A stretch of 64,000 nt of DNA from Nyssa sinensis (lineage: Eukaryota > Streptophyta > Magnoliopsida > Cornales > Nyssaceae), in contig CM018052.1 in assembly GCA_008638375.1 (NCBI GenBank), positions 9,967,506 through 10,031,505 of the forward strand, read 5' to 3'. This document shows, piece by piece, positions 1 to 13,057 of this stretch. The position numbers and the translations under genes are program-made. How positions within the stretch are numbered: the first letter of the stretch is position 1; each line of letters begins with the position of its first letter. The notes under the pieces are model-generated. The model searched no databases. It was not told the origin of the DNA and was given only the letters and a program-made list of their open reading frames with translations.

Positions 1-1595
1 ATTGCTAGAATATGAATAGAAATGTTGGACTTTAATTGGTATTATTTGATTTAATTTTTATTCACAATGAGATGTATTTTGAGCATTATTTAATATTTTA
101 AATCTCAAAACAAATGCATTAAGTAGTCCTTGAAAATTTTATTTCGTGAACAGTTGTAAAACTCATCTTATGTTTCAATCATGAGGTAAAATTAAATTTT
201 TATTTGTTGGATTGCAGGTGCGTGCAAACGTCAAGTTGAAAAAAAAAATCAATCAAAGGCCCGGCTGCTCAAAGAACAACAGAAAGAAAAAAAAAGAAAG
301 AAGCAAAGTCAAAAACTAAAAAAGGGCTGGGCTTGTACGTATGATGCAGGCTGATGAGCTAGGCCCAGGCGCAAGGCACCATGTGCGGAATCAGGAGTGG
401 CTTGTGTGGTTGGGTACAGCAGTGGACCAAGAGGCTTGATGGTGCAGAACGAACGGCTAACCAAGGCTTGATGCAAACGTGTGGGGCCCATCAGTTGACG
501 TGAGGTGTACCTGGGTGTGAGACGGCTGAATTGAAGCGAGCTTGAGTGCTGATGTGGGTGTTGTTGGGCGGCTAACCAAGGTAAATCCGTGAGGCATGCA
601 GCTTGCTGATTTGTGTGGGCCCAGTCGTGTGTGGTAGTGCGGCAGGTTGAGGCGCGCAGGGGCCTAATGCGATGAGGGCTGAAGGCAAAAGTTTTGTGGG
701 TCCATATGAGCAATATAAAGAGAGAAAAAAAATAAAACCCAGAGAGTGGACGGCGGCTGTTTTGGGAACGAGAGGGCTGTGGCGCAGCAGTGTACAGAAC
801 AGAAAAAAAACTCAGTTGCGGCTACTCCATGGCTCATTTCTTCTCCATGAAATTTATGTTATTCGACTTGTGTATGGGTAACTAAATTTTTATGTAGGGT
901 TAGAGATGAACTTGCACCATAGATGGTTATTTTTAATTTATTTTTGATTCATGTACATGATGTTTATTTATTAAAATTCTTTGGTTGTCATTCGTAATTT
1001 ACTGTTGGGGTTTATTCTCCGAATAATTAAAGGGTTCAATCTATTTATAGATTCAGTCATGCTTTTTCTATTGAGTGGATTAATGCTTTGATTATTTTTG
1101 GAACAATTAATTATTTATATTGATTCAATTCTCTGCTGCAATATTGGTTGTCGAGTATATTGTCGTCGTTGGGTTTTCTCAATGTGAATAATAATTTGAG
1201 TGATTTAAAAGTGATGAATGATTTTTCAAAGAATTACTTTCGATTTAATTTTGGTTCATAAGTTTATATCTTCCGATTGAGATTTTTGGAATTTAAATTC
1301 TCAATTGAGTTATTAGTAAATTAAAAATAATTAAAATTCCGGATATGTGCAAGGGATTCCCAACACTCTACTGTTCATTAATTTGAGTATTTTCTTCCAT
1401 TAATCACATTGTTTAAATTTTAATTTGCATTCAAGACCACTTTTTATATTTTTATTTTCTCGTTAATCGTTTAATATTTCCTTAGTTTCAGAAATTCTGT
1501 TTATTATTCTTTTAATCTTGTCTCCCTCTGGAATCGACACCCCAAAGCTACACTACAACTACCGCGTTATTCTTTTGATATAATCAGCATATATC
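1..1595. other. AT-rich flank, possible LTR tail
   Basis: No coding region is supported here. An A-rich purine stretch lies at 237-330, a TATA-like AATATAAAG at about 711-719, and the segment ends with a phrase around 1530-1575 ('ctccctctggaatcgacacc') that resembles the end of Athila-type Ty3 LTRs. The homology between element A and element B stops at about 1595, so A is truncated or interrupted here by this foreign sequence. The LTR assignment is inference from a remembered motif; the sequence may equally be ordinary intergenic DNA. Confidence 0.3.
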
Positions 1596-4149
1596 TAGGA
1601 AACTCTATTATCTCATCATGTCAATTTAATCATCCTAGTTCCCTTTAGCATTTTTACCGTCATATTCCCTTTTGTTTTCATGAACATCTTTTGATTCGTG
1701 CCAGGACGGTTTATTCGTATTCTCTTTGCATTACAATAGTTATCCCATGCATGGGTAATCTTAGATTTATTCAAAATTTTCGTTTCTAATTCTCAATCAC
1801 GTGTCCATTTCTTGAACATTTATCAATCATCTTTTCATTTCATTTTGTATTATGTCATTATTTTTTGTATTATTCATTGACATACCTACCTTTGTTTTCA
1901 AATTCACATACATGTTGAGGAAATCAGTTCCTCTATTTGCTTTTCAAATTATAGATTGGTACGAAGGCCTTTTACTTCTTACTCATTCCTTCATGGATTA
2001 AAGTATAGTACATATACTTAGTTCAGTTTTTTCTTTAGGTCTTGATAGATTTATTAAAAAATTTTAGGGTAGTCTTTTACCCCAGTCATTGATTCTTCAT
2101 ATGATAGTCTCTTCGAAAGTTTTCTTAACGGTATTATCATCTTTGGGTTTACCCTGAACCTTCCACATCAATTGATCAGTTCAGATCTCAAAGTCTTATG
2201 ACTTTTTAATTTATAACCATTATTTTGGTTTCACTTAACTTTGCTCAGAAGGGTTGTTCAAATGTCTCATTTCTTATACTCGTCATCATATTCGATGTTT
2301 CATCATATGTTACATTTCTCTCCCTAGTTGTTATTCAAATTTTACAAATTTGTTCTTTCAAGAACGTATTCAACCGTATAGGGAATTCCTTGTACATTCT
2401 GTGACTTCATATCATATTTTAGGATTGTTCACATCCATTAGTCATCCCATCATTTTATCGTTACAATTGACATTCAAAATTTATCAAGATTATGTCAAGT
2501 TTTTCCCACCATGAAAATTCTCTACTTTCGTAGTTTCACATATTTATTTATCACTTTAGCACAATCGTTATCCTCACCATTTTTTCAGATATTTCGTCTC
2601 TTTAATTTTTAGATTACGTTAATCCTCAAAAGTCATTTGGAGTCATCAATGATTTATCTTTTGAAATAGATTAAGCTAACTCAATAAAGTACCGCCAACA
2701 CTTGAGTTATATTGTCACCTAGATCAACAAGATCCATTGAATTTTTTCCAATGACCAATCATCACATGTCAATCTCCCTTTAGAACCATCACATTTCATA
2801 ACGTTCACTTGATAGTCTTGTTCAATCAGTATTTGCCTCCTAATGATCCATTTGTCTTTACCCTATATGACTCACTCAAGAATCCTCATATATCTGATCT
2901 CTCATCAATCCATCTGGAGTCTCAAACTCCTTACGTTACTATTTAATAAGTCTTCCTCAAACCATCTCTCATATATATTTGTTGTTAAATCTACCGACTT
3001 TCCAAGATTTCACAATCCCAACTCTATGTCACCTTATATGTTCCAAAAGAGCATTAATCGTTGCCCTTGTTCAAATGATAGTTTCCCCTAATTCATTGAT
3101 CAATTCATAGTTTAATGACTTAAGAGTCATCAACCTCGACACTGGTACGATTCTTCCCAAGAATCCTTTACCTTTGCCCTTAAGCATACCACTTTCTCCC
3201 AAAAGTCACTATTCATTTGATCATCTCAATCGTCCAAGAAACGTCAAAGTCAGTCATAACATAGTCTTTCCCAAAGACCATTAACCTTAGTATTTAAACA
3301 AGTTATCGTCCTCCAAAAGTCACCGATCATTTAACTATTTAAGTCATCGAATTCTTAGTTTCTTTAAGGGTATCTAATCGATTAATAATCGTGTAATTGT
3401 GATATGTACCTCATATGCTCTATGTATATCATTCATGAATAATGATTTCGTCGTAGTAGTTCAAAAATCATATATCATCTCAATTTCATGGTTTCTCTAA
3501 GTGATTTACTACCAATTCAGTCTTTATGATAATTTAGATCACGTTGATCTCTAACAGTTATTCAGAATCATTTATCATTTACCTTCATCTAACTTGATAG
3601 AGTATTGACAAAAACTGGGTCACACATCGTCTTAGATCACAAGATTCTTTGAATTTCTACCTAAGATATATTTATCATGTATTAGTCTCTTTTCAAAATC
3701 ATCACATTTCATAAGGTTAATTCTAACAATCTCGCTCATTTAGTAATTATCTTCAAGACTCTATTCATCTCTATTCTATCAGGATCTACTTATGACTTAC
3801 TCAAGAATTTTCATACTTTTAGTCCTCTTGTAATTATCCATTAAGTTTCTTTCAAACTATCTCTCATTCAAGCCTCGTTTATTTATCTATAACATTTCAC
3901 AACATGTATTAACAATAAAGCTCTCGAGGATATTGAAATAGTTAACATGAAATCTAGGGGTTCTGTTTCTAAGTTCAACTCTAATAATAATGAGGAAGAT
4001 ATTAGTCAATCCGTAAAGCCTAATATCAACAGTATATGCATAGGCCATAAATAAACTAGAGGAGTACCTACGTTTACTGGTACAACAGTCTGATCATATC
4101 CTGGTATCATTGGGGTTGATAGGGTAGGTGTGGTAGAGGTTATAGATTT

Positions 4150-4555
4150 ATTCTGGGGACAGTTCCTTGCGAAATGTCTAATACGGCCGTAATAGTAGCA
4201 AGCGTTGGTATTCTTAAGGCATTACCCCCGCTGGGCTTTTTGGCAGGTGCGGCATTTAAGTGTGCCCTTTTTGTAGTTGGCCTTTTTTCTGGATAGGCCT
4301 TGTGTTTCGAGATCTGGCTTTGGGCTTAGAAGATGAGGGTCCCTGCCCCTTGCTTTGATTGTCTCCTGGCTTATAAGTTTTCGTTCCTTTGGCAAATCCT
4401 TGTCCACTTTATTTAGTGACCGATGTTACCGCTTCAGAGTAAGCAGTTGACTATTGGGGTTTGGCTTTAGGTATAGCCTTTATGACTCTGTTCATAAGGT
4501 GCTCAAGTCGGTTTAATCGGTCTATCACGGTTATAGTATTTCAGTTACGAACCAT
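4150..4555 (-). pseudogene. Element A gag remnant with damaged zinc knuckle
   Basis: Read on the minus strand from the ATG at 4555, this matches the gag scrap of element B but stops at codon 5, where B has CGA and A has TGA. Near the end a Cys/His knuckle is visible but its second cysteine is tyrosine (CYYYGRIRHFARNC against CYYCGHIGHFTKNC in B) and the glycine before the histidine is arginine, so it should not bind zinc normally. A further in-frame stop precedes the knuckle. Retroviral-type Gag would package element RNA; this copy cannot. Identification rests on homology to B and the knuckle pattern. Confidence 0.7.
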
Positions 4556-4890
4556 CTTGTTGTAAAAGATGAAAGGTTAGCATTCCCATAAGAGTCTAAT
4601 CATTCATAGTTTAACCAAGTCAACATAGTCTATCGAGTTTAAGTGAATCGAATCAAGTTTGGCCGTAGTAGTTAACATTCATATACAGTCTAACATTGCT
4701 TAAAAATCAATCTATAAGTCTAACATGGTGTAAGAATCAAATCAATTTAAATCTTAGTGGTTAGCACTTACGTAAGAGTCTAACATAGCGTGGAAATCTA
4801 TCATAGTGTTATCTATATATCGACTTCTTAGACCCAACAGTCTTAGTGCTTTAATCCTGTCTCTTATGACTCACTAGAACCTAAGACTCT

Positions 4891-4902
4891 GCTCTGATAC
4901 CA
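4891..4902 (-). other. Element A primer binding site
   Basis: The minus strand reads TGGTATCAGAGC three bases after the LTR end. This is the usual complement of the 3' end of plant initiator tRNA-Met used to prime minus-strand DNA synthesis. It fixes A's orientation (minus) and the LTR boundary at 4906. Confidence 0.8.
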
Positions 4903-4905
4903 TTC

Positions 4906-5739
4906 TATCATGACCTGAAACCCGCCCTATGAGGATCTCATATCGTGGGGCCGATCTTCTGGTCCTCCCTATTTTTTTCTTTCTTTATATCAATGACAAC
5001 AATAAACAATGTAAAACTTAAACAATAAATCAGCGGAAGTGTTAATATAAAACATTGTTTGACAACGGTAAAATGTAAACCGACATAAAACTTTACATAA
5101 CGCCACTCTTAGGTGGTGAGTACATGGGAGAAACTATATCACTTCTAACATATTCCTCAAACTGTCCCCCTATGCTCTTGGACTCCTACTGTGGTCCTAC
5201 AGCATCCTTACCTAAAAATATAATAAGTCGATGTGAGCTAAACAAAGCTCAATAAGTAAAATTCCATCTCTAACATGGGTTAGGGTTAACAATAGAATAT
5301 AAACTCAGAGGTTGAACATGATAGCCAATCATAAAATCAGTTGTTGTAATGGTAAATAACGATAAAATGCCATAATGACCAATGAACAGTAAGTCACAAC
5401 AATCAAGATGAGTAATGGTATAACATAATCATGGAAAAGCTCAATAAACATTAGTCGAAATAAAAATACTACCGCAATAAATCGGTCACAATCAATGAGT
5501 GGACTGTAAACATAAGTGATTTATTTATAGGGAATGACAACATCCAATGAATCCAATAAATGTAAACATATCAGTTAATCATAAAGAATGCATTTACTTT
5601 GTTCAGGGTTTGGCAAACCCTCGGTCTTTGGGGCCCGGCATACCCCCCTTAACCTCAATGCATATAAAATGCCCTCATAACTCAATGCGTAACAACGCCC
5701 TCATTGCCATATGTCCTTTCCTGTCAATCGACCCGTAGG
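4906..5739 (-). mobile_element. Element A LTR, left part (LTR 3' end)
   Basis: The minus strand carries the end of a long LTR homologous to those of element B. The left edge corresponds to B's ...CATGACA, here with the last CA mutated to TA. The LTR is cut at 5739 by insertion of element B and resumes at 19915. The summed length is about 2.9 kb. No gene is present; the reading frame at 5547-5738 is LTR sequence. Confidence 0.8.
5735..5739. repeat. Target duplication of element B, left copy
   Basis: GTAGG precedes the TGTAATA start of B and pairs with ATAGG at 19910-19914, one mismatch. Both lie within a ~21-bp tandem repeat of A's LTR, and A's sequence rejoins correctly when B is removed. 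Confidence 0.7.
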
Positions 5740-6015
5740 TGTAATACCCTGACCTAAATTTTAATCGATCGAGCCATGAAAACCCGAGCCATTAGGGCTT
5801 CTTGTTTTTAATATTGAATAAAATGGATGGTATGGAAACTCAATGGTTTCGAAGGTACGGATGCTACCGGGCGATGCCGGAGCAAGCTATGAACGAATAC
5901 CAAAATAAAAAAAAATAAAAAATATAATAAATAAAACTAAAATAAAATAATATTATTTATGTATGTATATATAAAGCCATATCTATATACATGTAATATA
6001 TATATATATGTATAT
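5740..6015 (+). mobile_element. Element B 5' LTR, first part
   Basis: Matches the start of B's 3' LTR at 16726 almost base for base through the phrase ending in the (TA)n tract, then is interrupted by element C. The five bases TATAT at 6011-6015 form the left target duplication of C. Confidence 0.85.
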
Positions 6016-7867
6016 TTTCATGAACCAAAACCCACCCTATGTGGATTAGGGGTCCATGACTGGGTCCGCGGCCCGTGGGTCGTTCCCCGTCAAAGGGATC
6101 TGAAATACTAAGTAAAGTCTTAATAAAACATTTTATAGTCAATAGTATAATCTGGTAGCATAGTCAGGACATCACTTAATACACGCCAAAAGAGCATAAG
6201 TGTTTTTAAGTATAGATCTTCCAAAAACACAGACTGACAGGACCGTGGTGACATGGGAGAAATTAAGACTTTCCAGTATTTAGTTCAATACAAAAACTCG
6301 CCAAAAGGAGCTACCAGTAGCTAGCAACGTCTAGAGCTCTAGAGCGCCTGAGGGTTCCCCAACTTCTTGTTGTCCTGAAAAATATAAGGGAAGGGGTGAG
6401 CTAACAAAGCCCAGTAAGTAATTTCCTAGCTTTAACATGGGTTAGGGTTAGTCCAAGGGAATGATAGAACGAAGAGATAACGGATAGCCAATAGCCAAGC
6501 AACAAGAAATACATAGCCAGTCACCAAGATGCACAACAATAATGACCCGAGGGTCCAAAAGAGGCATATCCCACAATATAAAACAAGAGGCAATAACAAG
6601 GTCAATCAAAGTTGGGATCTAGCCTATCATGATGGATTACTGCCACAATAAAACGTTAGCCAATCAAAGATATATCATGCTTGCAATAATATGATCATTC
6701 ACAGGGCATAAAATATGATCATCCAACGAATGCAAGAATAAATCATCATCGAGTTCTAATAACCCAAAAATGCGTGAATCACCCGGGGCCCAGCATACCC
6801 CACTAAAACGCATGCTCGGATCCACCTCAGTTCCTCGGGCTCTCTAAAAAGCGTTAGAGCTCTTTTCTTGCAGGTTCTAAAGGATATATAAGACCCCAAA
6901 GGGTCTTTCCCCCACGCAATTTATGAATAGATAGGCTATTGTGACTAAGCACAACCTTGGGTACATACCAATTATTATGATCAATAAAATTTCACACAAG
7001 ATGTACAACCGTACAAAACAATTGATATCACAATCAACAAGTCATGAAGTGTGTGGAATAACAAGATTTCTATCAACAGGATATATCTCAAGACTAGGTC
7101 ATGGTATGATAGTGCAATGATGCTTAAATATCAATGATCAATTTCACAATGATGTAAGCAAGCAAGTCGAATCCAAAGATCAGGCATAACCGCTAACCAC
7201 AAGTCGATTGGCTCAAATCAAGTACATTAGGTAGTGATAGAGTGCAAATTTGGTAGCATTTGAAAATAAGCATGACTGGCTGGGAATAACCCATATTAAC
7301 GCATCAAAATTATTTACCTCAAAAATTGATTTCGGCAGTTCTACTAATTTAAATCTCCTTCTATTTCCCCTTGGAGGTTCCTATAAATCAAAAATTTAAT
7401 TATTATTAACCCATCTCAATTATTTAAGGTCGATGTCAATGTTCGTGGTTTAATTTAACCCTCTTGTTATTATTTAATTATACTCTTAAGGTTGCTAAAC
7501 TTATTACATCAGCCTTCAGAGTATTTTATTTGGTTAAACAGACTCCACCGTTGAGTCCGGAACGTTCAAGAAATTAAATCTAGGCCTTCACGGCTTTTTA
7601 TTTGGCTTCGGGTACCCCTAAGGGCAAAATGGTAATTTCATGTTTCAGGTGACTTAATTTTTTGGAACCTCGGATGACAAAATGGACCTCACCATTGGGT
7701 CCATAACGTCTGACATAGTCAAAATACACTATTTGTTTAATTAATTTAGACATTGGGGCATTTGCCTATTTTTAAATAATTTAAATCAATTAATTTAGTC
7801 AATTAAATTAATTATATCAGTATATTATATATATATATATATATATTGGGTGTGATTTCTAACGGGC

Positions 7868-7935
7868 GCACATTGGTGGCACAGTGGTTGAACCATTGCC
7901 ACCTCCCCTCCTCGTTTTGGGTTCGATTCCACGGA
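7868..7935 (+). other. tRNA-like module in element C LTR
   Basis: A-box-like TGGCACAGTGG at 7877-7887 is followed 43 nt later by a perfect B-box GGTTCGATTCC at 7920-7930, the spacing of a tRNA gene or tRNA-derived SINE. It lies antisense to the LTR. The acceptor stem is not convincingly paired, so this is not called a tRNA gene. Confidence 0.5.
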
Positions 7936-9349
7936 ATAGCTACTGTTCCTATTTTTTTTGGATTTAACCAGAGCCAAATAGTGAACAGGGGGCCAAAATC
8001 AGGTTAGGATATCTTATTCCATTTGTGGACATAAAATCAGACCCTTATCCCTGCAACCAAACAAGCCTAAGTATACATTTTAAAAAATTTAAAACAGCCC
8101 CTAAAACGACGCCGTCCCACTAATGCGGTGGCTTGCCCCACACTTTGACATGTGGCTGAGTTGACACGGCAGGTCTAACCGAATTGGACGAGTCAACTCA
8201 ACGACTCGTCGTCTTCTTCCCCAAGCCCCGACTGTTGCCTAATGTTCTGGTTCTCAAGTTTTCCAATTTCGTGCATTATGGGGTGGGTTCGCTCTCTATT
8301 TTTGGGTGTTATAGGCTACTGAATTCTTAAGAACCATTTTGGCATTGATTTCAAGTCTCAAATCAGGACCTAGAAGCTACGGTGAGGGGGATAGTCGCGA
8401 CCTGCAACTAGCTTGTAAATGGCCATTTCATCACCGTTTTGGGCGTGGTTTGGCTTGCTTTGATCGTCGTGGCAAGAGGATTCGATCCCCATTCTAAAAA
8501 CAGGGAATAGGGGTCCATTTTAGAAGTTGGGTTCTAAACCCGTGACTTACAACCTCAGATTTCTAGGGCCTCTCTAGGCTATTAGGTCGCGGCTTATGGT
8601 TTTTGGAATGCTCGTGAGTTCTAGTTTAAGACTTGATCAACCAAACTTGGTTTGGTCTCGATAGTCTCAGACCTACATTGTTGAAGGTCCAACAATGGAG
8701 GTCCATTCTTGGTTCTTGGCTTCTTAAGCCTCTTGACCTTCTCAGTCCACTCAGAACAGTCCCTTAGTGTTTATTTAAATCCATGCATGTAGTCTTTATG
8801 CTACACAAAGCTGAAACAGTGAAAAGAAAATCAAAAGAAAATTTTTGAGTTTTTGGCCTTATACCTCTGGTCGTGTATCTCCCTTCCACCTAGGCTCAGT
8901 TGACGTCCTCAATGTGGGCTCAGTTCTGCTTGAGTATTTCCCAATTCCCCACTCCTTGTACACCTCCAAGTAAAACACATACCATGCACAAGCTTACACA
9001 CACACACTTATATATACACACACACACACTTGTGTTTCTCTTTCCTCTTTTTCTCTCTCAAGATCACTCACACCTACACAATGTCCCTCACACTCTCAGC
9101 ACATTCGACACACACACACAATTACACTTGAAGGCTTCAAAAGGTAGGGTTACATATTTAATTATACACCCATGCATGCACATCATGGGATTCAGGTGTG
9201 ATGATGAGAGCTGGGGGCAGACATGATGATGAGGCTAAGATTATAGGGTGATGTGTGGATGAGGTGTTGCATGAATGGCCATTGGCCAATTTGGGAGGTG
9301 GATTGGGGTAATTTGAGTTTATATTTATTTTTTTGTACAATTAAGCACA

Positions 9350-9425
9350 AAAGTGCTGGCAGTCAGCTTGGTAAGATTTTTGGTTGGAATTACTTCCTTC
9401 ACTTGGTCAAGGGTTCAAATCCCTT
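9350..9425 (+). other. Second tRNA-like module in element C LTR
   Basis: AGTCAGCTTGGTAAG (9361-9375) resembles a tRNA D-arm/A-box and GGTTCAAATCC (9412-9422) is a perfect B-box. It lies antisense, about 350 bp from the LTR start, the same relative place as the modules in solo LTRs D and E. Confidence 0.5.
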
Positions 9426-9755
9426 TAACCTCACCGTTGGCATTTTCTTTTCTCCTAGTTTGGGCTTATGCCCCGTTTGGCTGTTGCAAATTTTTATTTT
9501 AGCTCTTTCCTTCATAATTTCTTTTTTTTTTTTTTGCTCATTTTATGGAACAGTTTCTTCTGGTGACTTCCTATTTAGGTTAGCTTCAATGTCAAAGGCA
9601 TCGTGTCAGTTTTTATTTCGCTGTTTTTTCCATGATTGGCTAATTTGAGTTTTATTGGTGTTAAAATAGAGCTTAAATGGCTAAATCATTGTATTAGTTT
9701 CAAAAAGAACTCCATTTCCTTACTTAAACAGTACAATAAAGTTTGGGGTGTTACA

Positions 9756-12707
9756 TATATATATATATATAGTGGGTCGTACATGCATGGATATAGATAT
9801 ATATATATATATATATGCACCAAGATTAGATAAGGGATCGGGAGGAGTTTTATTTCAAAAGAAAAAGAGGAAGAAACTGATAAGGATTCGGAACAGAAAA
9901 GATTAGAGAGAGAGAGAGAGAGAAACCGTGGGTGCTGAAAGAGGGAGGGGCGAACTGATATATGTATACCTATGCGTGAGTTGAGAGGACGCTAGGAAAG
10001 GAGGAGTAAAACCGATGAAAAAAGGTTTGAATTGAAGCTTGGGTTCTGAGGAAGAGGAATCAGAAGTGGAAGAAATCAGAAGAAGGGGATACTACAAGCT
10101 AGGAACCGAAATCAGGTTGGTGTTATGGAATTTTGTTTTTCATTTTTAACAAGCATGAATGATAGATTAAATTTTAGAGACTTGTACAACATGAAATATA
10201 GGAAAATTTTCAAAAAGAATCAATGGAAAAGGTTTAAAAATAAGGGAGAACGAAGTAGTTGCAAGTTTTCATGATAATTCAGTTTGTAGAGTTTTTGGGT
10301 GTTAAACTTGATTTCAATGATTGGGTATTGATTGTATGAGGTGCATAACAATTTAGGAAAGAAATTAAACCAAAACAATGAAGAAATCACCCTGAAAATG
10401 GCTCGCCGAAAAATTGTACAGCCTCACCGGAGCTGCGGTTTCCTCTCTATTCGTGAGGATATAGTGATCTAATCCCAAAAAGAAGTTTAGATATAAAAAG
10501 CCAATGAAATTTGGAAGGGAACTACATTTTTTTTGGCCAAAAAAATGGTCGGAGAGTTCGGCCGATGCCAGAAGAGATGACCGGTGTACCGCCGGAGAAG
10601 AAGGTCCTGCGTAAACAGTTTGGGGTTAGGCTTGATTCGGGTTGGGTTAGACCCGACCCACCCGCAAATAGAAGACCCAAAGCTGTGCCATTTAGACTTA
10701 TGTTTTAATTAAATAGAGAGTGTTTGGTTGTGGAGATTAGAAATTGAAATTATGGAACCAATCTAGTACAAGGATATTTTATCCCTGCTATCCATCGTTT
10801 GGCTTAAAGCTTTAAGTTAAAAAAGAAAAAAAGATATGCGTAAAGGTTGCTGCCCCTACGACTTGAACACTGAACCAATAGGCATGAGTCATGAAGCATG
10901 GACTACTGTGCCATTGAGGCACATGTGGTCTTACTTCACCCAAATAAAATATATTATAGTAATGTTGAATTAATTTAATTAATTAATTTAATTTAGTTAT
11001 TTATTAAATTAAATTTTGATGTCCAAATTAATCAAGCGAATAATGGAAATTTAATATTTTGGACCTTTTGGATCCAATGGTGAGGTCCGTTTCACGAGAT
11101 GGGGTCTCAAAAGATAAAATACCCGTTGAAATGCCAAAATGACCAAAATACCCCTGAGTCAAATGTGAGTGAAACAGACTCCAATTAAACTAAGTAAATA
11201 ATGAATATTTATTAATTCAAAAATTATGGACTCAACGATGATGTCCGATTTGTGAAACTAGGTCCCAAAAAATAGAAACACATAAAATGACCATTTTGCC
11301 CTTTTGGTAAAGTAGCTCAAATTGGAAACCGTGAAAGCCTAGACTAATTCTCTTCGACGTTCTCGAATCATTGGTAGAGTCTAAATTAGTAAAAGAGATA
11401 CTTATAATAATGAGGCATAAAATTTAATGAATAACTTTAAAACAAAAACATGTCTACTGAATGATAGGGGAACTCAAAGAGAAAAGGAAAAGTTACGAGA
11501 TACTGAGGTAGATCAATAGATTAAAGGTAAGTAAACTTCTATCTCTTATACGTGGTTTTCCAAGCCACATTCTTTCTATTACTGCCAAAATCTTGTACTC
11601 ATGAACGTACCCACTACTATTGTCCCACCATCGATATTATCCTATCTAGTGGATGTTTATTGACTGTTATCTCATTGTTGCTATGTTGTACTGTGCCTTG
11701 AAAGGCTTGTTGATAGATGTTTACTGCATGTTATTCCATACTTTATGCACTTCTTATGGAATCACGATAGAATCTTGATTTATAATTGAATGCTAGATTT
11801 GTGCTTAGTCACAATATCCATCCGATTGCTTTCTGAGTTGGTAGGACCTTCGGGTTGATTGACAAGACCTTGGGGTCGATTGATGGGACCTACGGGTCGA
11901 ATCCATGAACAGATATATGGAGATAAGGGCGTCTTTATGTGTGGAGTTATGAGGGCATTTTATATGCATTGAGGTTAAATGAGGGGTATGCCGGGCCCCA
12001 AAAGACCTAGGATTTGCCAACCAGAGTAAATGAATCACTTATGATTGGCTGATATATTTACGTATATTGGATTCATAGGATGTTGCCATTCCCTATGAAT
12101 AATTCTATATTGACCGTTCATTCATTAATTGTACTTGATTGTGACCGATTTATTGTGGCGGTATATTTTCATATTGACTGTTATTATTAAGCTTCCCTAT
12201 AATCATGCCATGCCATTACTCATACTTGTTTTTGTGCCTTACTATTCATTGTCCATTGTGGCATTTTACTGTTAATTGCAACCGTTATCATGACTGGCTA
12301 TAATGTTACCTTTGAATTTATATTTTTCTATGTTAACCTTAACCCGTATTGGAGATAGGCTTTTAGTTACTGAGTTTTGTTAGCTCACCGCACTTACTAA
12401 TTTTTCATGTGAGAATGCTACAAAACCACAGTAGGAGATCAGGAGCTTAGGAAGACAGTTGAGGAGCATGATAAAAGTGAATAGAGTCCCTCCCATGTAC
12501 TCACCACCTAAGAGTGGTTTATGTTCTGTTTATGACGGTTTACATTTCAGTTGTCAAATAATGTTTTGTAGTAAGACTTCTGTAATTTAATGTTATGTTC
12601 ACATTATTTACTGTTATCATTGATACATAGAATGAAAAAAGTAGGGACTGCCATTGGGTCGGCCTCGCGATACGAGATCCGCATAAGGTGGGTTTCGGGT
12701 CATGACA
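9756..12707 (+). mobile_element. Element B 5' LTR, second part
   Basis: Continues B's LTR after element C, matching 17010-19909 of the 3' LTR with scattered substitutions and a shorter GA repeat. It ends TCATGACA directly before the primer site. Three tandem ~21-bp copies (about 11840-11900) of a GGACCT..GGGTCGATTGA unit lie here against two in the 3' LTR. No gene. Confidence 0.85.
10860..10925 (-). other. tRNA-like module in B 5' LTR
   Basis: On the minus strand TGGCACAGTAG (10913-10903) precedes a weak B-box containing GTTCAAGT (about 10870-10860). It is a decayed version of the module at 18150-18210 and antisense to the LTR. Confidence 0.4.
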
Positions 12708-12710
12708 GCT

Positions 12711-12722
12711 TGGTATCAGAGC
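12711..12722 (+). other. Element B primer binding site
   Basis: TGGTATCAGAGC three bases after the LTR end; the standard plant initiator tRNA-Met primer site. Confidence 0.85.
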
Positions 12723-13057
12723 AAAGTCTTAGGTTCTAGTGAGTCATGGGAGACAGGATTAGAGTACTAAGACTATTAAGTCTAAGAAATCAATATAGAG
12801 GTAACACTATGATAGATTTCCACGCTATGTTAGATTCTTACGTAAGTACTAACTACTACGATTTAAATTGATTTGATTTTTACACCATGTTAGACTTGTA
12901 GACTAATTTTTACATTATGTTAGACTATATATGAATGTTAACTACTATAGTTAAACTCGATTCGATTCACTTAAACTCGATAGACTATGTTGACTCAATT
13001 GGACTATGAATGATTATACCTATATGAGAATGCTAGTCTTTTATCTTTTACAGCAAG

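Larger units (their letters stand above)
1596..4905 (-). mobile_element. Element A, internal region (LARD-like, pol-less)
   Basis: This is an inverted, diverged copy of the internal region of element B (12708-16725): gag scrap, primer site and long non-coding tail run in the same order on the opposite strand. Example pairs are 2254-2514 against 15177-15437 and 1660-1920 against 15780-16030. Relative to B it lacks about 0.6 kb corresponding to B 16050-16640. I see no protease, reverse transcriptase, RNase H or integrase motif. The 3' end of A, with its polypurine tract and second LTR, is missing beyond 1595. The element is non-autonomous and broken. Confidence 0.75.
6016..9755 (-). mobile_element. 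Element C, solo LTR (3740 bp)
   Basis: Read on the minus strand it starts TGTAACACCCC (9755) and ends ...GGTTCATGAAA (6016), matching the TGTAAYACCCC...TGACA ends of the other long LTRs with a mutated terminal CA. It is flanked by TATAT on both sides (6011-6015, 9756-9760), although the target is itself a TA repeat, so the duplication alone is weak. Removing it restores the (TA)n tract seen intact in B's 3' LTR at 16980-17070, which is strong evidence. No PBS, PPT or internal region is present, hence a solo LTR. The translated stretches inside have no coding look. CA repeats lie at about 8998-9032. Confidence 0.8.

Noticed and set aside
2254..2514. Conserved 86-codon frame in element A, also in B (15177-15437)
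   Set aside because: Conservation follows from element homology. In both it is antisense to the element, with frequent differences and no domain.
8900..9226. 108-codon frame rich in His/Thr
   Set aside because: Driven by CA microsatellites inside solo LTR C.
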